In this document: positions 23,681-35,705 of the stretch, piece after piece
How positions within the stretch are numbered: position 1 is the stretch's first letter
Layout: every line of letters begins with the position of its first letter
Source: Benincasa hispida
Taxonomy: Eukaryota > Streptophyta > Magnoliopsida > Cucurbitales > Cucurbitaceae
DNA length: 64,000 bases
Assembly (NCBI RefSeq): GCF_009727055.1
Contig: NC_052357.1
Location: 82,733,378 to 82,797,377 of the forward strand
Direction of reading: 5' to 3'
Notes under the pieces: model-generated
The model's input: only the letters and a program-made list of their open reading frames with translations
Database searches by the model: none
What the model was told of the DNA's origin: nothing
Position numbers and translations under genes: made by a program

Positions 23681-24522
23681 TTATTTTGCTTTTCTCGCTC
23701 TCTTTTTTGTAATGTGCTTTGGGCAGTTTCTCTTCCAGTGCCTGTCTTCGCTGCAGTAGAAACATTTTTCTTTATTTGTAGTTTTGGCCTTGCCTTTGCG
23801 ACTAGTAGAAGTCTTCTTTTTCCCTTTACTCTTTTTCACCGGAATACTTTTATTCTTGGATGAAGAAGCAAAGCCAGACTTTATATTAGAGGATGATCCT
23901 CTTTTATTTGCAGTGGCAACGTTTACCTCTGCTTTCTGTCTCTTAGTTTTCAAGAGGGACTGAAAAGCTTGTAGCTTATTGAGAAGAGTGGTCAAGTTGT
24001 ATTCTATTTTGTTCATCATCGCATTGGTGGGGAACTATAAGAAGCTCTTTGGAAGAGACTCTAGAATAAAACTAACCTGACTTTTCTCGTCTATGACAGC
24101 TCTGTTTACTTTTGCCACATTGAAATGGACCATCATGTCTAGGACATGTTCTCTAACAGAGGCCCATTCTTTCATGCAACAGATTATAAACGTACTTGAT
24201 GGCATCATGTCTAAGGGATAAGGATGGTTGTCTAAACATCCCCTGTAGAGATTTCATAATCTCTTTAGTATTTCTTAGCCAAAACATTAGATATGCTGGC
24301 AAAAATGTAGACTCATGCTTTTTCATTTGCCTTCATCCACTTGTTATATGCTTCCCAAACAGTTCGGTTTGTGTTTGAGCCAGGGTTTGGAGGACATTCC
24401 TTAGTTAAAACAAACCTTAAATCATCTATTACCAGTATCGTATTCAGATTTGATTTTCATGTAACATAATTGTCCCCAGTAAGTTTATCAGAAGCCAACA
24501 ATTGTATTAATGAGCTAGTCAT
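23681..24522 (-). pseudogene. copia A gag
   Basis: Gag begins on the minus strand at 24522 (MTSSLIQLLASDKLTGDNYV). Its first half (to about 24026) is broken by stops and frameshifts. A clean frame of 112 codons covers the C-terminal part, 24019 to 23681. This has a Lys/Ser-rich basic stretch, then the nucleocapsid zinc knuckle CFYCSEDRHWKRNC (C-x2-C-x4-H-x4-C; Arg replaces the usual Gly before His), ending in basic residues. It would package element RNA. The better preserved C-terminus may be chance. Confidence 0.85.
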
Positions 24523-26487
24523 TCTGAAAATGTAAAAAAAAAATCTATTAGTGAATTGCTTTTAAACCCAACAAAATTTTAGCAAAGTAATAATGTATCC
24601 AAATTTCATTATTTTATTTGCAACGATGCTATAGTGAGTCAGAATAAGAGGGTCAGTCAAATACTCCTTCACTAAAACAATACATTCTTGACTAAATATT
24701 ATCTCTAGAATAACTCACATTTCGATAGTAATTTAGTTATCGTTTTCAGTCAAGAACTTACAAACACTTCGTAATTTTGTATGTGTAACCCTCCATTTTT
24801 CAGATCTCAGAGGTTAGCGGTCCCAACGATGCTACCGAATTGGAGAGTAAGTTTGGGAATCGACCTAAGAAATCTCATCCATTCCTGGAGTTTGAGTTGT
24901 TCTGAATCCTATGTTACAACTCTCCGAGGGGATAGTTGCCATAAAAATGACTAGCGTAGATCGCATAAAGTCGACAAGCAGGTGCAACATAGGAATCTCA
25001 CGGTCCAAACTAATGGAAGAGACTGTAGGACATGTTGATACACATCCTTCACCCACTTACTATGAACTACTTCCCCTATTCACCTTGCTATTAACCCATG
25101 CAAACACTTTCCGAATGGAGGTTACTCCCAAGGTGACACGAAGCATCGTATGGATCTCACAGTGTGAACTCTTAGGGACGTGAGAGCTAAAAATAACATA
25201 CGTATATGTTATTAATCTCCCACTGACGTGTCTATTTGTTTTTGGGTAAATCTTTGCTTAAGTATGTTTCAGCTAATTAAACAACCCAAGTTTAAGTGAT
25301 TTTCCAAGTATAACGATTATATTTGGAATTAACCTATGATGTCTACGTGATAAACAAGTTTTAAAACCTCACATCACTCACGTATGCTCATAAAACCAGG
25401 TTAACAACGCTCAATTATTTGACCATAATCCCCAGGTAGGAGGTGTTTCATAGACCGTCAACTTAAGTACCTCTAGCCTTAGACAGAATTATATACCAAT
25501 TGAGTTTGCAACCGTAGTTTTACAGGATAACGACCTATTTTAACTATTAAAACAATTGGTCATCCTACATAAGCATACAACTTATCTTTGTTATGGATTT
25601 TAAATGTCTAGCCCAATTTTATAACAACTTATAAAACTTTAGACATGCTTTGCAATCATAACAATCATCAAACATTTTAGGATTTAATATAACACCTTAT
25701 ATTAAACACTTGAAACCCTAAACATGCATACTATATATTATAACTCCTTATAACATACTTTCATGCATGCAACATGCTTTCTATGGTGGGATTTTAAATC
25801 TACATGGCATACTATATGCTTATACAAGATTTATTTAATTATAATATACGTCACATGCATAAATAATTAAACACATACTAATATGGACCAATTTTGGCAT
25901 TTTAAACAAGCAAAAAGCCTAAATTATTATAATAATCAGCAAAACCAGCTCAAAAACACTTTTGAACCACACAAACCGACCCGAACTGACCTACAAAGCA
26001 TCAAAATGGGTTGAAACAGTTTGGAAAGGGTTGAACCGGACCTCTTTGACCCGAACCGGTTTAACCGGTTCACTTGAACTGCTGGTTTGGGCTCGTGTGT
26101 GCCTTCTGGATTGGGATGAATAACGTCGCAACACTTCATCCCAATGTTGCAACACCACGGTCTGGTTTCTTCAAATATGGGCTGAAAGATGAGCAGCGTC
26201 GCAATGCTGCCTAGCAGAAGCTTCATCTCCAGAATTCTGATGTTGAGCACCCTTGTTTCTCTCTTCAATTACAATCTAATTTCAACTCTATTGACTCTAA
26301 TAAATTTACAGACTCTTAAACACACATAAAGGCTCATCAATAGAGATCCAATTATAAGAATCACAACATAAATGAAGAGAATTTAATGCTAAAACTGAGA
26401 AAAACCATATCAGTCCCCTATTTTCTTACATCTTATGAAAAAACACCCACCAAGCTAAAATTAACACGAATTGGGTGCTCAAATCAT
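24523..26487 (-). other. copia A untranslated leader
   Basis: No supported gene in about 2 kb. Contains the family's leader block 24780-25215 (TCTCACGGTCCAAACTAATG, TCTCACAGTGTGAACTC), a hairpin AATAACATA-CGTA-TATGTTATT (25192-25213), and a GAACCGGTTTAACCGGTTC near-palindrome at about 26045. Frames at 24911, 25936 and 26386 are in this leader and are not supported. Confidence 0.7.
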
Positions 26488-26501
26488 GCTCTAATACCAA
26501 T
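26488..26501 (-). other. copia A primer-binding site
   Basis: GCTCTAATACCAAT is ATTGGTATTAGAGC on the element strand, the tRNA-iMet type site with one change, immediately before the 5' LTR. Confidence 0.8.
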
Positions 26502-27107
26502 TATTGGAAGTAACAAGCTAACAGCAGAAGAATTCAAGATTATTAAGTACTCTAACCCATTAATTTTATCAACAAATTAAGCATGTTCATAAAATATGAA
26601 AAGGGTTTAAGAAATACCTTTGATGAACTCCTTTGATCCACGAAATCAGCTTTAATTACTACTCTAAACGCTTGTGGACCACCAAAAGATCTTCCCTACT
26701 ATTCTCTAGGACCTTAAATTGAGTTGTGTGACTCAAAATGAACTAAGATTAGAGAGAATTTTAGACATGAACACATGGTTTACCCTGGGAGTTGAAGAAC
26801 TTTTCTTCAACCAAGAATCTCAGCAATACCACTGTTTGCATGCCCATTTTTCAGCTGAAGCTTCTGAGTTTTATTCAATAGACTCATGTAATCAGATTGC
26901 CTTTAAATAAGACAGCTCCTATTTGATCAATTTGAGTGAAAATTGAGTGGAAAATGAGTCAAAATGCCAAGAATTGGAAAAACCCACTAAATGGGTTTTC
27001 CAATTAAAATGATTTTTCAACTTTTTGAAAAATCCATTTTCTTTTTATTTTTTTGAAAACTAATTTTCAAAATATTAATTCTTTAATAATGTCAATGAAC
27101 ACTTTAT
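26502..27107 (-). mobile_element. copia A 5' LTR, left part
   Basis: Starts against the primer site with TATTGGAAG (the expected TG is mutated to TA). Runs as A's LTR up to 27107, where element B begins. Contains GTTGAAGAACTTTTCTTCAACC, shared with the 3' LTR at 20290. The LTR resumes at 39299. Confidence 0.85.
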
Positions 27108-28304
27108 TGTTGGGATGGTACCAGCACGCAGCGGAAGCGACAAGGATTGATAAGCACTCTAATTGATTAATTTTGGCAGAAATGAAAACATGCTCAAACA
27201 GAATTTAATGGGTTTCAAGACATACCTTTGAAGAACCGTTGAAATCTCGATTTTCAGCTGCTAATTCCTCCAAATCTTTATGCAGATCACCACAAGATCT
27301 TTCCTTCTATTCTTTTGGTACTCTAAATTGAGTTGTGGGACTCAAAATAAGCTGGAATCAAAGGAAACTTGGAGAATGCTCATAACAGCAACCCAATGAA
27401 GAACACCTTCTTCTACCCGAATTTTCAGCTAAAATTCTATCGGTTGCATTCACTTCAACTTCACTCTAGTCTCTTCAATATATTGCAAACTATCACGAAA
27501 AGAGATTTGCTACATGGGATGCAACTCATGCATGGAGTAAATGAAGCTTGAAGATGGTGGGTTCTTTGTGAGCTAGTTGAAGATGAAGTTGAAAAATCAC
27601 ATTTTTCTTTTTGTGTAATTTCTATTTCCAAAATCCAATTTTTATTTTAAAATCATATTTGATCTCTACTATCCCTAAAAGCGGGTAGGAGTGAATTCCT
27701 TCTTGCACCCTATGTCTCCAACTATCTATCCAGTCTTACCCCTGAAATGAAAGGCTTATTGAGCCGGCGCTGTTGAGCCAATCCTCACCTATGAAAATCT
27801 AAGAATAATTCCAAATAAACAGGAGTTCATAGTTAGCTTAGGATTAAGGTCAAGTTACCTAGGTCATTGCTTTGAAATATTTAGTCTTAAACAATAAATA
27901 GCGTTATAAAGTAAGAGTGACTAATTTCGTGGTCCAATCTTGTATAAAACCTTTTGCATAAGGACACCCCCACTCCTCATGTCCCAACATGAACGAATTA
28001 GGATTACTTCGTTTGTAGCACTTTACAACTTGTAATAACTACAAAGCAGGACACATTTAATAGTGTTACTAGAATAAGGTACCCAACCTTATTCATATAC
28101 TATAGATCATTTTGACTATTTACTCGAACCTGATCCACCTTTATGTCTCCACATGATGTTCAAATACTCATCCAATAGTCAAAGAACTTTCAAGTTTATT
28201 GGATTTCTATTAAGCAAAACATCTATTCAATAACACCTTATTGAATTTTTCAGAATAAGTTCCATTGTTTGCAAACCACGAGTTTTGGGACAAAAAACCC
28301 AACA
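27108..28304 (-). mobile_element. copia B 3' LTR with an internal deletion
   Basis: Starts TGTTGGGATGGTACCAGC and ends AAAACCCAACA. It matches B's 5' LTR (35706-36517 and 38298-39298). The flank TTTAT (27103-27107) pairs with ATTAT after 39298, an imperfect 5-bp duplication that marks B's insertion into A's LTR. At about 27663 the LTR jumps from GATCTC.. directly to CTACTATCCCTAAAAGC, losing the AT-rich core and following part. Confidence 0.85.
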
Positions 28305-28863
28305 AACACCACTTGGACTAAAACTCTAGCGGTAACTTATATATCTGATATATAAGACTGATTTTCTGAGTTTTATCAAGAAATACAATAAAATAGGGCA
28401 TCCCATGCCCATTCGTTTACCATTTGATATCTCATACCCGATATTTCTCCCACTTGCCTTAGATTATTAATATGGTATTCCTAGTCCTACTAGGTGATTC
28501 TCAAACACTTTAGCCGACATAATCATTGTAAACATTTTTAGTATACAATAGGCTTTAAACTATATGGAGAATGCATCTTATTCTCAATAATGGTCAAGAA
28601 GCACACTTTCCTCCCACTACATCGAGGTACTCTCGACTCTTTGAGCAAGATGCATCTAACCTGTCTCAATAACTCTTTGTTAACAGTTAGAATTAGAAAT
28701 CTTTAAACTTTCTATACTTTAATCTAACCATTAAAATATCTAAATATTTACAAATGGCTTTTAACAATTTGATTCTTAACAGAAGTTTCTAGAACAAACA
28801 TAATTTTTAAAAATGAACATTTCATTTATCATAAAAATATATACAATTTGTTCTTTACAAGTT
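28305..28863 (-). pseudogene. copia B 3' region: polypurine tract and RNase H remnant
   Basis: The tract AACACCACTTGG (28305) follows the LTR. Around 28485-28550 the reverse strand gives the last RNase H segment (AAAGTGTTTGAGAATCACC). Everything between this and gag (RT, integrase, protease) is gone except a block shared with A at 28611-28680, so B is a strongly deleted, gag-bearing derivative. Confidence 0.6.
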
Positions 28864-29241
28864 TTACAAAAATAATAAAATCAAGCAGCAACTTCTCCCA
28901 TTGGATAAGCTGAGCAAACGGTCCCAGGGACAAGTTAGCCTGTTTACCTTTCTCTGCTCTCTTCTCAGCAAGATACTGAGGACAGTTTCTTTTCCAATGT
29001 CCTTCTTCGTTGCAGTGGAAACATTTTCCTTTCTCTGTAACATTATCCTTGCCTTTATTTCCAACAGGCTTCTTCTTCCCTTTCCCTTTGCCTTTCTTCG
29101 CAGGAATACTCTTACTCTTCGAAGAGGAGGCAACATTAGGCTTGGAGGATGTTCCTCTCTTCTCAGCAGTAGTAACATTTACTTCTGACTCCCACCCTTT
29201 GTTCTCAACATTGTCTGGTAAGCATGTAGCTCACCTGAAAT
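28864..29241 (-). pseudogene. copia B gag, C-terminal part
   Basis: Minus-strand coding with a Lys/Gly/Ser-rich stretch followed by a canonical nucleocapsid knuckle CFHCNEEGHWKRNC (C-x2-C-x4-H-x4-C), then basic residues and a stop near 28864. This is the best preserved knuckle of the three minus copia elements. It is separated from the N-terminal gag by a 1670-bp Athila-type LTR inserted at 29241/30912. Another frame of 104 codons over the same bases is a shadow. Confidence 0.85.
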
Positions 29242-30911
29242 TGATGCTTAATTTTATGAAGTGAATTATGGATGATATGCGATGGTGAAATTACGTTGTG
29301 CACTCAAGTTTCCTCAGCAGAATCCAAGTGTAAATTTCACTGAGTTTCCTGGTAAGTCCAAGGTCGAACTCAGGGACTTGTGAAAATAGATTGTGTTAGT
29401 AATTTTGATGAAAACTTTTCGATAATCGGTAACTCAATTAATTGTTGGTTTGTTGTTGATTGTGTTAATGAAAAAATAACAAATGCCGCAGATTTGAGAA
29501 AAGTCAGTTGTGTGATAGATACACTGAGTAAGCGGATGAACGAGTTGTGAAGATCTTTAGCTAGCGTTACTTGGGAATGCGTCAGACTATGTGATTATGC
29601 TACAACCATGCACAACAAGTCATTTTCCAATGCAAATGTGATGATCCTAAGTCTATGATGCATGTTTTGAATGCAAAAGTGTCCATAGAATTTATCCTTA
29701 ATCTCTACTCTTTTCCTATGCGATGATGTAGAATGCAAAAAGATAAGGTGACCGCATACAATCATATCCTATTTATAGGATGCATGCGATGCATTGATAA
29801 CAAATAATGCTTATTCCTAAGCTCCTATCTCTTAATTATGCGTTCTAATCTAACTCTTCCGAACCTAGATTCTAACTTGACCTTCCCAAGCCAGATCCTG
29901 TCCTTAGACTACCCTCCCGAGTATCTCTAATGGACGAACGAAGCATACATAATACAAGATAATCGCATAGGATGAAGATTCCCTAGTTGTGCTAGCTAAA
30001 TGCTTCTCAACCCATTCAACTGATTTAGCTACTCATATGTAAATAACAGAGAGTGAACAGATATAGAGAAGTAGATTCCATTTCGATAAATGAGTGGAGT
30101 ACAAAATAACAATGGAAGTCAAAGGTAGAGAGTCTGGTAGCAATTCTTTGCTGATCGAGGCTTTTACACTGTAAATCTCTATTCGGTTCCAAAGATGTTC
30201 CTGCTTCCGCAGGCGTCTGCCTTCTCTCTATCCTTGAAGCTTTTGGTGCTCTCCCAAGCTTATCGGAACAATCTATCAGCACCACCTTCCTCTCTCGCGT
30301 TCGCCTTAAAACGAAAGGAAAACTATGAACAAAGACGTGCGAACTGAAGTATGAAATTTTGAACTGCGGAACCCCTTTTCTGAAGGATGCCTCTAGTATT
30401 TATAGAACATCCAAGGTGAACGGCGACTTCTCTCTCATGATTGCACAGATGGGATAGCTTTAATTCCTGACTGATGCATCGAATATTTTTCACCGAAAAG
30501 ATGAATGTACTTGTGATCGTTATCGGCTGTCAACTTAATTCAGATTCGACTATCATCAGCTTTTTGTCCCATCACGATTAATTAGCCTTTCACCCAGATG
30601 CACCCACCATATTGTGTTAACCAAGTTGCGGCAATCCTTCTTGAGAAAATGTTTGCGAGCACAATCATCACAAAGCCTTACGGTGAAGTTGTGCTCGACC
30701 AATGATTTCCTATGATCGAAATTTCCGCCTTGCGTTCACGCATAATCTGTATAAAAACACAAAAATCAACTATTCATATGCGTTGAACGCATGCGATCGC
30801 AATATTATGAATGTGGTGCTTTTTGGACGCAATTTAACATGTTTTATCAACGCAAGCCAACATTGTTTAAGAACTTAGCACTATGATAACGTACATTTTT
30901 TCCCGTTATCA
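29242..30911 (-). mobile_element. Athila-type solo LTR inside copia B gag
   Basis: A 1670-bp LTR. On its own strand it starts TGATAACGGG-like (GTTATCA at the right edge) and ends ..AAGCATCA at 29242. It aligns with the plus Athila LTR (42776-44396) in reverse: CTGAGTTTCCTGGTAAG, GGTCGAACTCAGGG, and the CACGATTAATTAG-type block near 30575. Flanks GAAAT and ATTCA do not match, so a clean 5-bp duplication is not seen. Copia gag reads on across it. The frame at 30025-30285 is LTR sequence. Confidence 0.85.
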
Positions 30912-31466
30912 ATTCAACAGAGTAGTCAAGTTGTATTCAATTTTATTCATCAATGCATTCGTACATAATTACAAAAAACTCTTCAAAAGAGGTTCTAGAA
31001 TAAAACCAACTTGACTTCTCTCATCCATGACAGCACTGTTTACTTCTGCCACATTAAAGTGGACCATCATGTCCAAGAAATGTTCACGAACATTAGTCCC
31101 CTCTTTCATGCGACTATTGTAAACATACTTGATGGCATCATGCTTCAGGGTGAAGGACGGTTGTCCAAAAATCCCTTGCAGAGATTCCATAATCTCTTTG
31201 GCAGTACTCATATCCTCATGTTTTTTCGCCAACACATCAGATAAGTTGGCGAGGACACGGGTTTTATCATTTGCCCTGACCCATCTGTCATATACATCCC
31301 GAACATTTCGATTTGTGTTAGAGCTAGGAATAGGAAAACAATCCTCAGTTAAGATAAACCGCAAATCATCTATCACAAGTATTATGTTCAAATTTGATTT
31401 CCAGGTCACTTAGTTATCCCCGATGAGTTTATCCGATGCCAACAATTGTGTTATTGAACTCGTCAT
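30912..31466 (-). pseudogene. copia B gag, N-terminal part
   Basis: Gag starts on the minus strand at 31466 (MTSSITQLLASDKLIGDN), has an in-frame stop right after (Tyr or similar expected), then a clean frame of 146 codons (31409 to 30969). The frame contains NVRDVYDRWVRANDK, AKEIMESLQGIFGQPS and VREHFLDMMVHFN, the UBN2/Retrotran_gag_2-type capsid region. It is interrupted at 30912 by the Athila-type solo LTR. It is closely related to the gag of A and C. Confidence 0.9.
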
Positions 31467-32435
31467 TCTAAAATGATAAACAAATTCTATAAGTGATTTG
31501 CTTTTAAATCCAATCAAGTTTTAGCAATTTTAATAATGTACCCAAGCTTATTCTTTTGCAACGATACTACAACAAGACATTCTTGTCTAAACTCTAGAAT
31601 AACTCATATTCTAATAGTCATTTAGGTACTTTTGCTCAAAAATTATTAACACTTAATGATTCTGTAAATGTAACCCTCAGTTTTCAGACGTTAGAGGTCA
31701 AATGGACCTAAGAAATCCTATCCATTTTTGGAGCTTGAGTTGTTCCGAATCCTATGTTACAACCCTCCGAGGGGATAGCCATCGCTAAACGACTAGCAAA
31801 GGGCCACTTAAAGCTAATCAGCAGGCGCAACATAGGAATCTCACGATCCAAACTAACAAAAGAGACCATAGGATATGTTGACACATTTCCTTCACCCACT
31901 TACTATGAACTACTTCCCCCATTCACCTTGGTATTGACTCATACATCCACTTTCCGAATAGAGGTCACTTCCAGGGTGACACGAAGCGTCATATGAATCT
32001 CACGGTGTGAACTATGTGGAGACGTGGTAGTTGAAATCGTACACTTGATTTCTGTTCAAACAACTTCCCCTTATTCACCAAAATCTAAATTTAAGCTAAA
32101 AAAATACTTTCCGAATGGAGGTCACTTCTAGGGTGACACGAAGTACCACTTAAATCTAGACTGTGAACTCTTAGGGACGCAAGAGCTAAAAATAACATAT
32201 CGTATATGTTATTAATCTCCCATTGATTTTTTCTAATAACTCTATCATATAGAAGTTATTGAATACCACTGAAGTGTTCTAATTTTTGGGTAAATTTATA
32301 CTTAGGTTCTTTTCTGGCTAATAAAAATAACCCTAAGTCTATGTGGTTTATCCAGGTATAACACTTATAAATGGAATTAAACCTACGATGTCTAGGTGAT
32401 AAACCCTTTTATTACCTCACATTGCTCACAAATAT
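31467..32435 (-). other. copia B leader, first part
   Basis: No gene. Carries the leader block twice: 31830-32010 and 32095-32185 (CTTTCCGAATAGAGGTCACTT and CTTTCCGAATGGAGGTCACTT), and the hairpin AATAACATA-TCGTA-TATGTTATT (32191-32213) shared with A. Confidence 0.7.
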
Positions 32436-34076
32436 TGTTGGTTGGAAAAGGGAGAGGAAAATAGATTTCCTTGTCTTATGTTATGCGTTAATCTCCATGC
32501 ATCAATGGGCATGCATTGGATAGGAAAATATGCAATATGCGTTAAGCACGTATATGATGACCATGCGTTCCTATCACAAGTTTTCTTGCTTTCTCACCAA
32601 GTATAACGAGAACGCAAGTTTCTCGAGATGATCCAAGGTCGAACACAGGGACTTGTAACTCAATAATGTTTGTGAAGTAATGCATTTGAGGCGATGAATA
32701 AAAGTAAAAAGATAGAAGTTAATGGATTATGTGCTACTCCTACTCCTAACTAAACAAATTGAGCAATGGAAGTTTAACTATGATAATTGGTAGAGATGCG
32801 GCAACTGTTAACGCTTAATAAGATGCATGAAGAAATAGAATTGTGGAGGGGATAAATTCACCGTGTCATTAAGCTAGGTCGTAAGGGTAATCCCAACTTG
32901 CCATAATAACGCATCGCACATCTCTCGATGGTCAGCCTCATGCTTATATCTCTATAATGCATGGTTGTGTTGAGCATAAGGTTATTCCTATCTCTAGGAA
33001 CACGGCTTACTTTGCTTAGTGAGTTCCACTACTTACCCTCTCGGGCAATTGGTTATAGCTACTAAGCTCATAGACAAGTATTGTGATAGCCTCGTACTAA
33101 GCAAAGAGGATTGACTCAATGTACACCTCTCTTTGGTTTACTACATGCGTCATATCTCTATGCCGCATGATTAAGTATGCGATAACTCTTGCAATATACA
33201 CTTAACTCACTGCAATGAAAGTAAAAGATGATAAAGAAGAAGAAGATGATGAAGATGGTGTTGAAGGAACTAAAGAGATGCATTGATTACAAAATGTATT
33301 AATGTCTTAAGCCAAAATATAATACAATACAGAGATAATAAGAAAGATGGAGGGCAAGATATAGGCAATCTCTTGCTTCCATCAGATGTACGTCAAGGTT
33401 GCCGGTGGTGCCATGGATGGATGGTGGAGAAGTCTCTCTCGAGCTCTATCTTCAGCGAAACTCCGGTCGTCACTCGGAAGGGGTTTTGGAGGTAAAGAAT
33501 CCTCAAAGAGTGTCTACTCATGCTCTCATCTGTGATCACAAGGATTTGTCTTAAGGCAAAAACCGGGATGCTTTAAATTTGGGCTCTAAAGCTCTATTTA
33601 TAGAGCTCAAACGCCGACAACATTGGTAATCCCATTTTTAATCACTGCCATCATTGACACAATAGGTGAAATGTCATCATCATCTTATCTCTTTGATACT
33701 CCCAAGGTATGGGTTCGTGAATGTTTCTTCTGAAGTATCAACACATTCCACCCACTTTGCGATTAACCTTCTATCATGGCTATTGCTATGTAGCTGCAGC
33801 ATTCCATGCGATGAACTTGTTTTCATAAAGCTCAATGCAAGTGATCAACTTTGCGATGGTCTGGGAACAATACATGCGATCGATTCATGTGATAGCTACT
33901 AAAAATATACATTTTGACGCATAATAACGCATGATATAGGATTAGTGGGAACTTTCAGTGCTGATCGACACAAGCTCACTTTTCCACATGAATTCTTATC
34001 AATATCAACGCATATTTTGCTCATCAACCCTCATAATTCTACGTAAAAGGCTACAATGTATTTCTACAAGCTATCA
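32436..34076 (-). mobile_element. Athila-type solo LTR inside the copia B leader
   Basis: A 1641-bp LTR with TGTTGGTTGG at the left and CTACAAGCTATCA at the right. It is flanked by AATAT and AATAC (4 of 5 matching), and the copia leader reads on across it when compared with A (CTCACA|TACTCATAAAACC). Contains the ACCAAGTATAACGAGAACGCAAG and GGTCGAACACAGGGACTTG blocks. No coding. Confidence 0.9.
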
Positions 34077-35690
34077 AATACTCATAAAACCGGTTACCAA
34101 TGCTTAACTATTCGGCCATAATCCCCAGGTAGGAGGTGTTCCATAGACCGTAAACTTAAATACCCCCAGCCTTCGATAGGATTATATACCAGTTGAGTTT
34201 GTAACCCTAGTTTTACAAGTTTAACGACCTATTTTAATTATTAAAATAAGTGGTTAACCTACGTGAGCATGCAGTTGTTCTTTATTATGGATTTTAAATG
34301 TCTTAAGCCAATTTTATAACAACTTATAAAACTTTAGACATGCTAAACATCCACAACATGCATAAAGGCATTCAACATTTAATATAACACTTATATTAAA
34401 TACAAGAAACCCTAACATGCATACTATATATTATAACAACTTATAACATACTTTCAATGCATGTTGCATGATTTCTATGGTGGGATTTTAAATCTACATG
34501 ACATATTATATGCACATACAAAATTTATTTAATTATAACATACATCCAATGCATAATAATTAAACATGGACTAATATGTTTTTAGTTTTGGCAAAAACAA
34601 GCAAACAAAAGCCTAACTATTACAAAAAAGGCTTCAACACTGCTCGAACTGCTCCAAACTGCTTGAACCAGACTTGAACCGTCTGAATCGGACCAGTAGA
34701 TTCTGAACCGAACCAGCCAAAAACTATTTTAGGCTGAATCGGACCAGACCTCAAAAGAACCGGTCGAACCGACAACTCTCACTCTCGCTCAAAATCTCGC
34801 TAAGGCTGATCGTTTAGCATTGACAATCATCATCATGCATTTGACTGATTGTTTAGTATTTGCATGATCGTTTAGCAACTATCGCATAGCTTCTAATCAA
34901 GGTACACGATTGTGTAGTGTCTACCTTCCATCGCATAGTGCCATCATCTAGTGTCGGAGGACGCTACACAATCGTTTAGTGTCCAACACTATCGCGCAGC
35001 TCCATCGTTTAGCATGGACAATTTACTACAAGATCGCTTAGCGCCATCGTCTAGCACCTCATCTTGATCGTTTAGCACGCGCATAAGGTAAGGGATCGCT
35101 TAGTGCTATCGCATAGCTCTCGACGCATCGCCCAACTGTCGCGCATAGGTAAACGATCGCTTAGTGCTATCGCTTAGTACCTCAACGCATCACTTAGCTA
35201 CCGACCATAGGTGAACGATCGTGTAGCACTATCGTTTAGCTCCCACCGGATGCTATACGATCGCATAGTGCCATCGCATAGTAATACAACACATCGCTCA
35301 ACTCCCGCAAGTACACAATCGTCTAACGTACAACACCTAAATGATCAACGCCGGAAGCTACACAATCGTTTAGCTTTTCTTCACATCGTCTAACGCATGG
35401 AGCTAAACGACGACATGAACAGATGCTGAACATCTGGAATCTGCAACTCGGCCTCTTCGCTTGTTTCTTCGAATTACAACTTAATTTCAACTCTAATGAC
35501 TCCAAATAAATTACAGACTCTTTGGAAGACATATAAGCTCATCAAGCAAGAGCAATTACAAATTTAAATGGGAAATTAAAGCGAAATTAAAAGACTAAAA
35601 CTCAAAAAACCATATCAGTACAGCAGTTTCATATTTCTCATATAAAACACCCACCAAACAAAAATTAAACCGAATTGAATGCTTATATGA
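34077..35690 (-). other. copia B leader, second part
   Basis: No gene. Shares CCATAATCCCCAGGTAGGAGGTGTT with A at 25426. Includes repeated GAACC/CTGAACCG words at 34660-34770 and the longest CGATCG..TAG array of the window (next entry). Short frames in it are not supported. Confidence 0.7.
34795..35420. repeat. CGATCG..TAG degenerate array, 0.6 kb
   Basis: Around thirty units of the form ATCG(T/C)(T/A)TAG, for example GATCGTTTAGCA, CTATCGCATAGC, GATCGCTTAGTGC, spaced 12-35 bases. The spacing and the words between units vary. The array makes the local base composition much richer in CpG than the surrounding leader. Confidence 0.7.
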
Positions 35691-35705
35691 TGCTCTGATA
35701 CCAAT
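35691..35705 (-). other. copia B primer-binding site
   Basis: TGCTCTGATACCAAT gives ATTGGTATCAGAGCA on the element strand, an exact tRNA-iMet type primer site, directly against the 5' LTR at 35706. Confidence 0.9.

Noticed and set aside
34795..35420. CRISPR-like array
   Set aside because: Units are degenerate and spacing is irregular, with no constant repeat or spacer length, and the setting is a plant retrotransposon leader.
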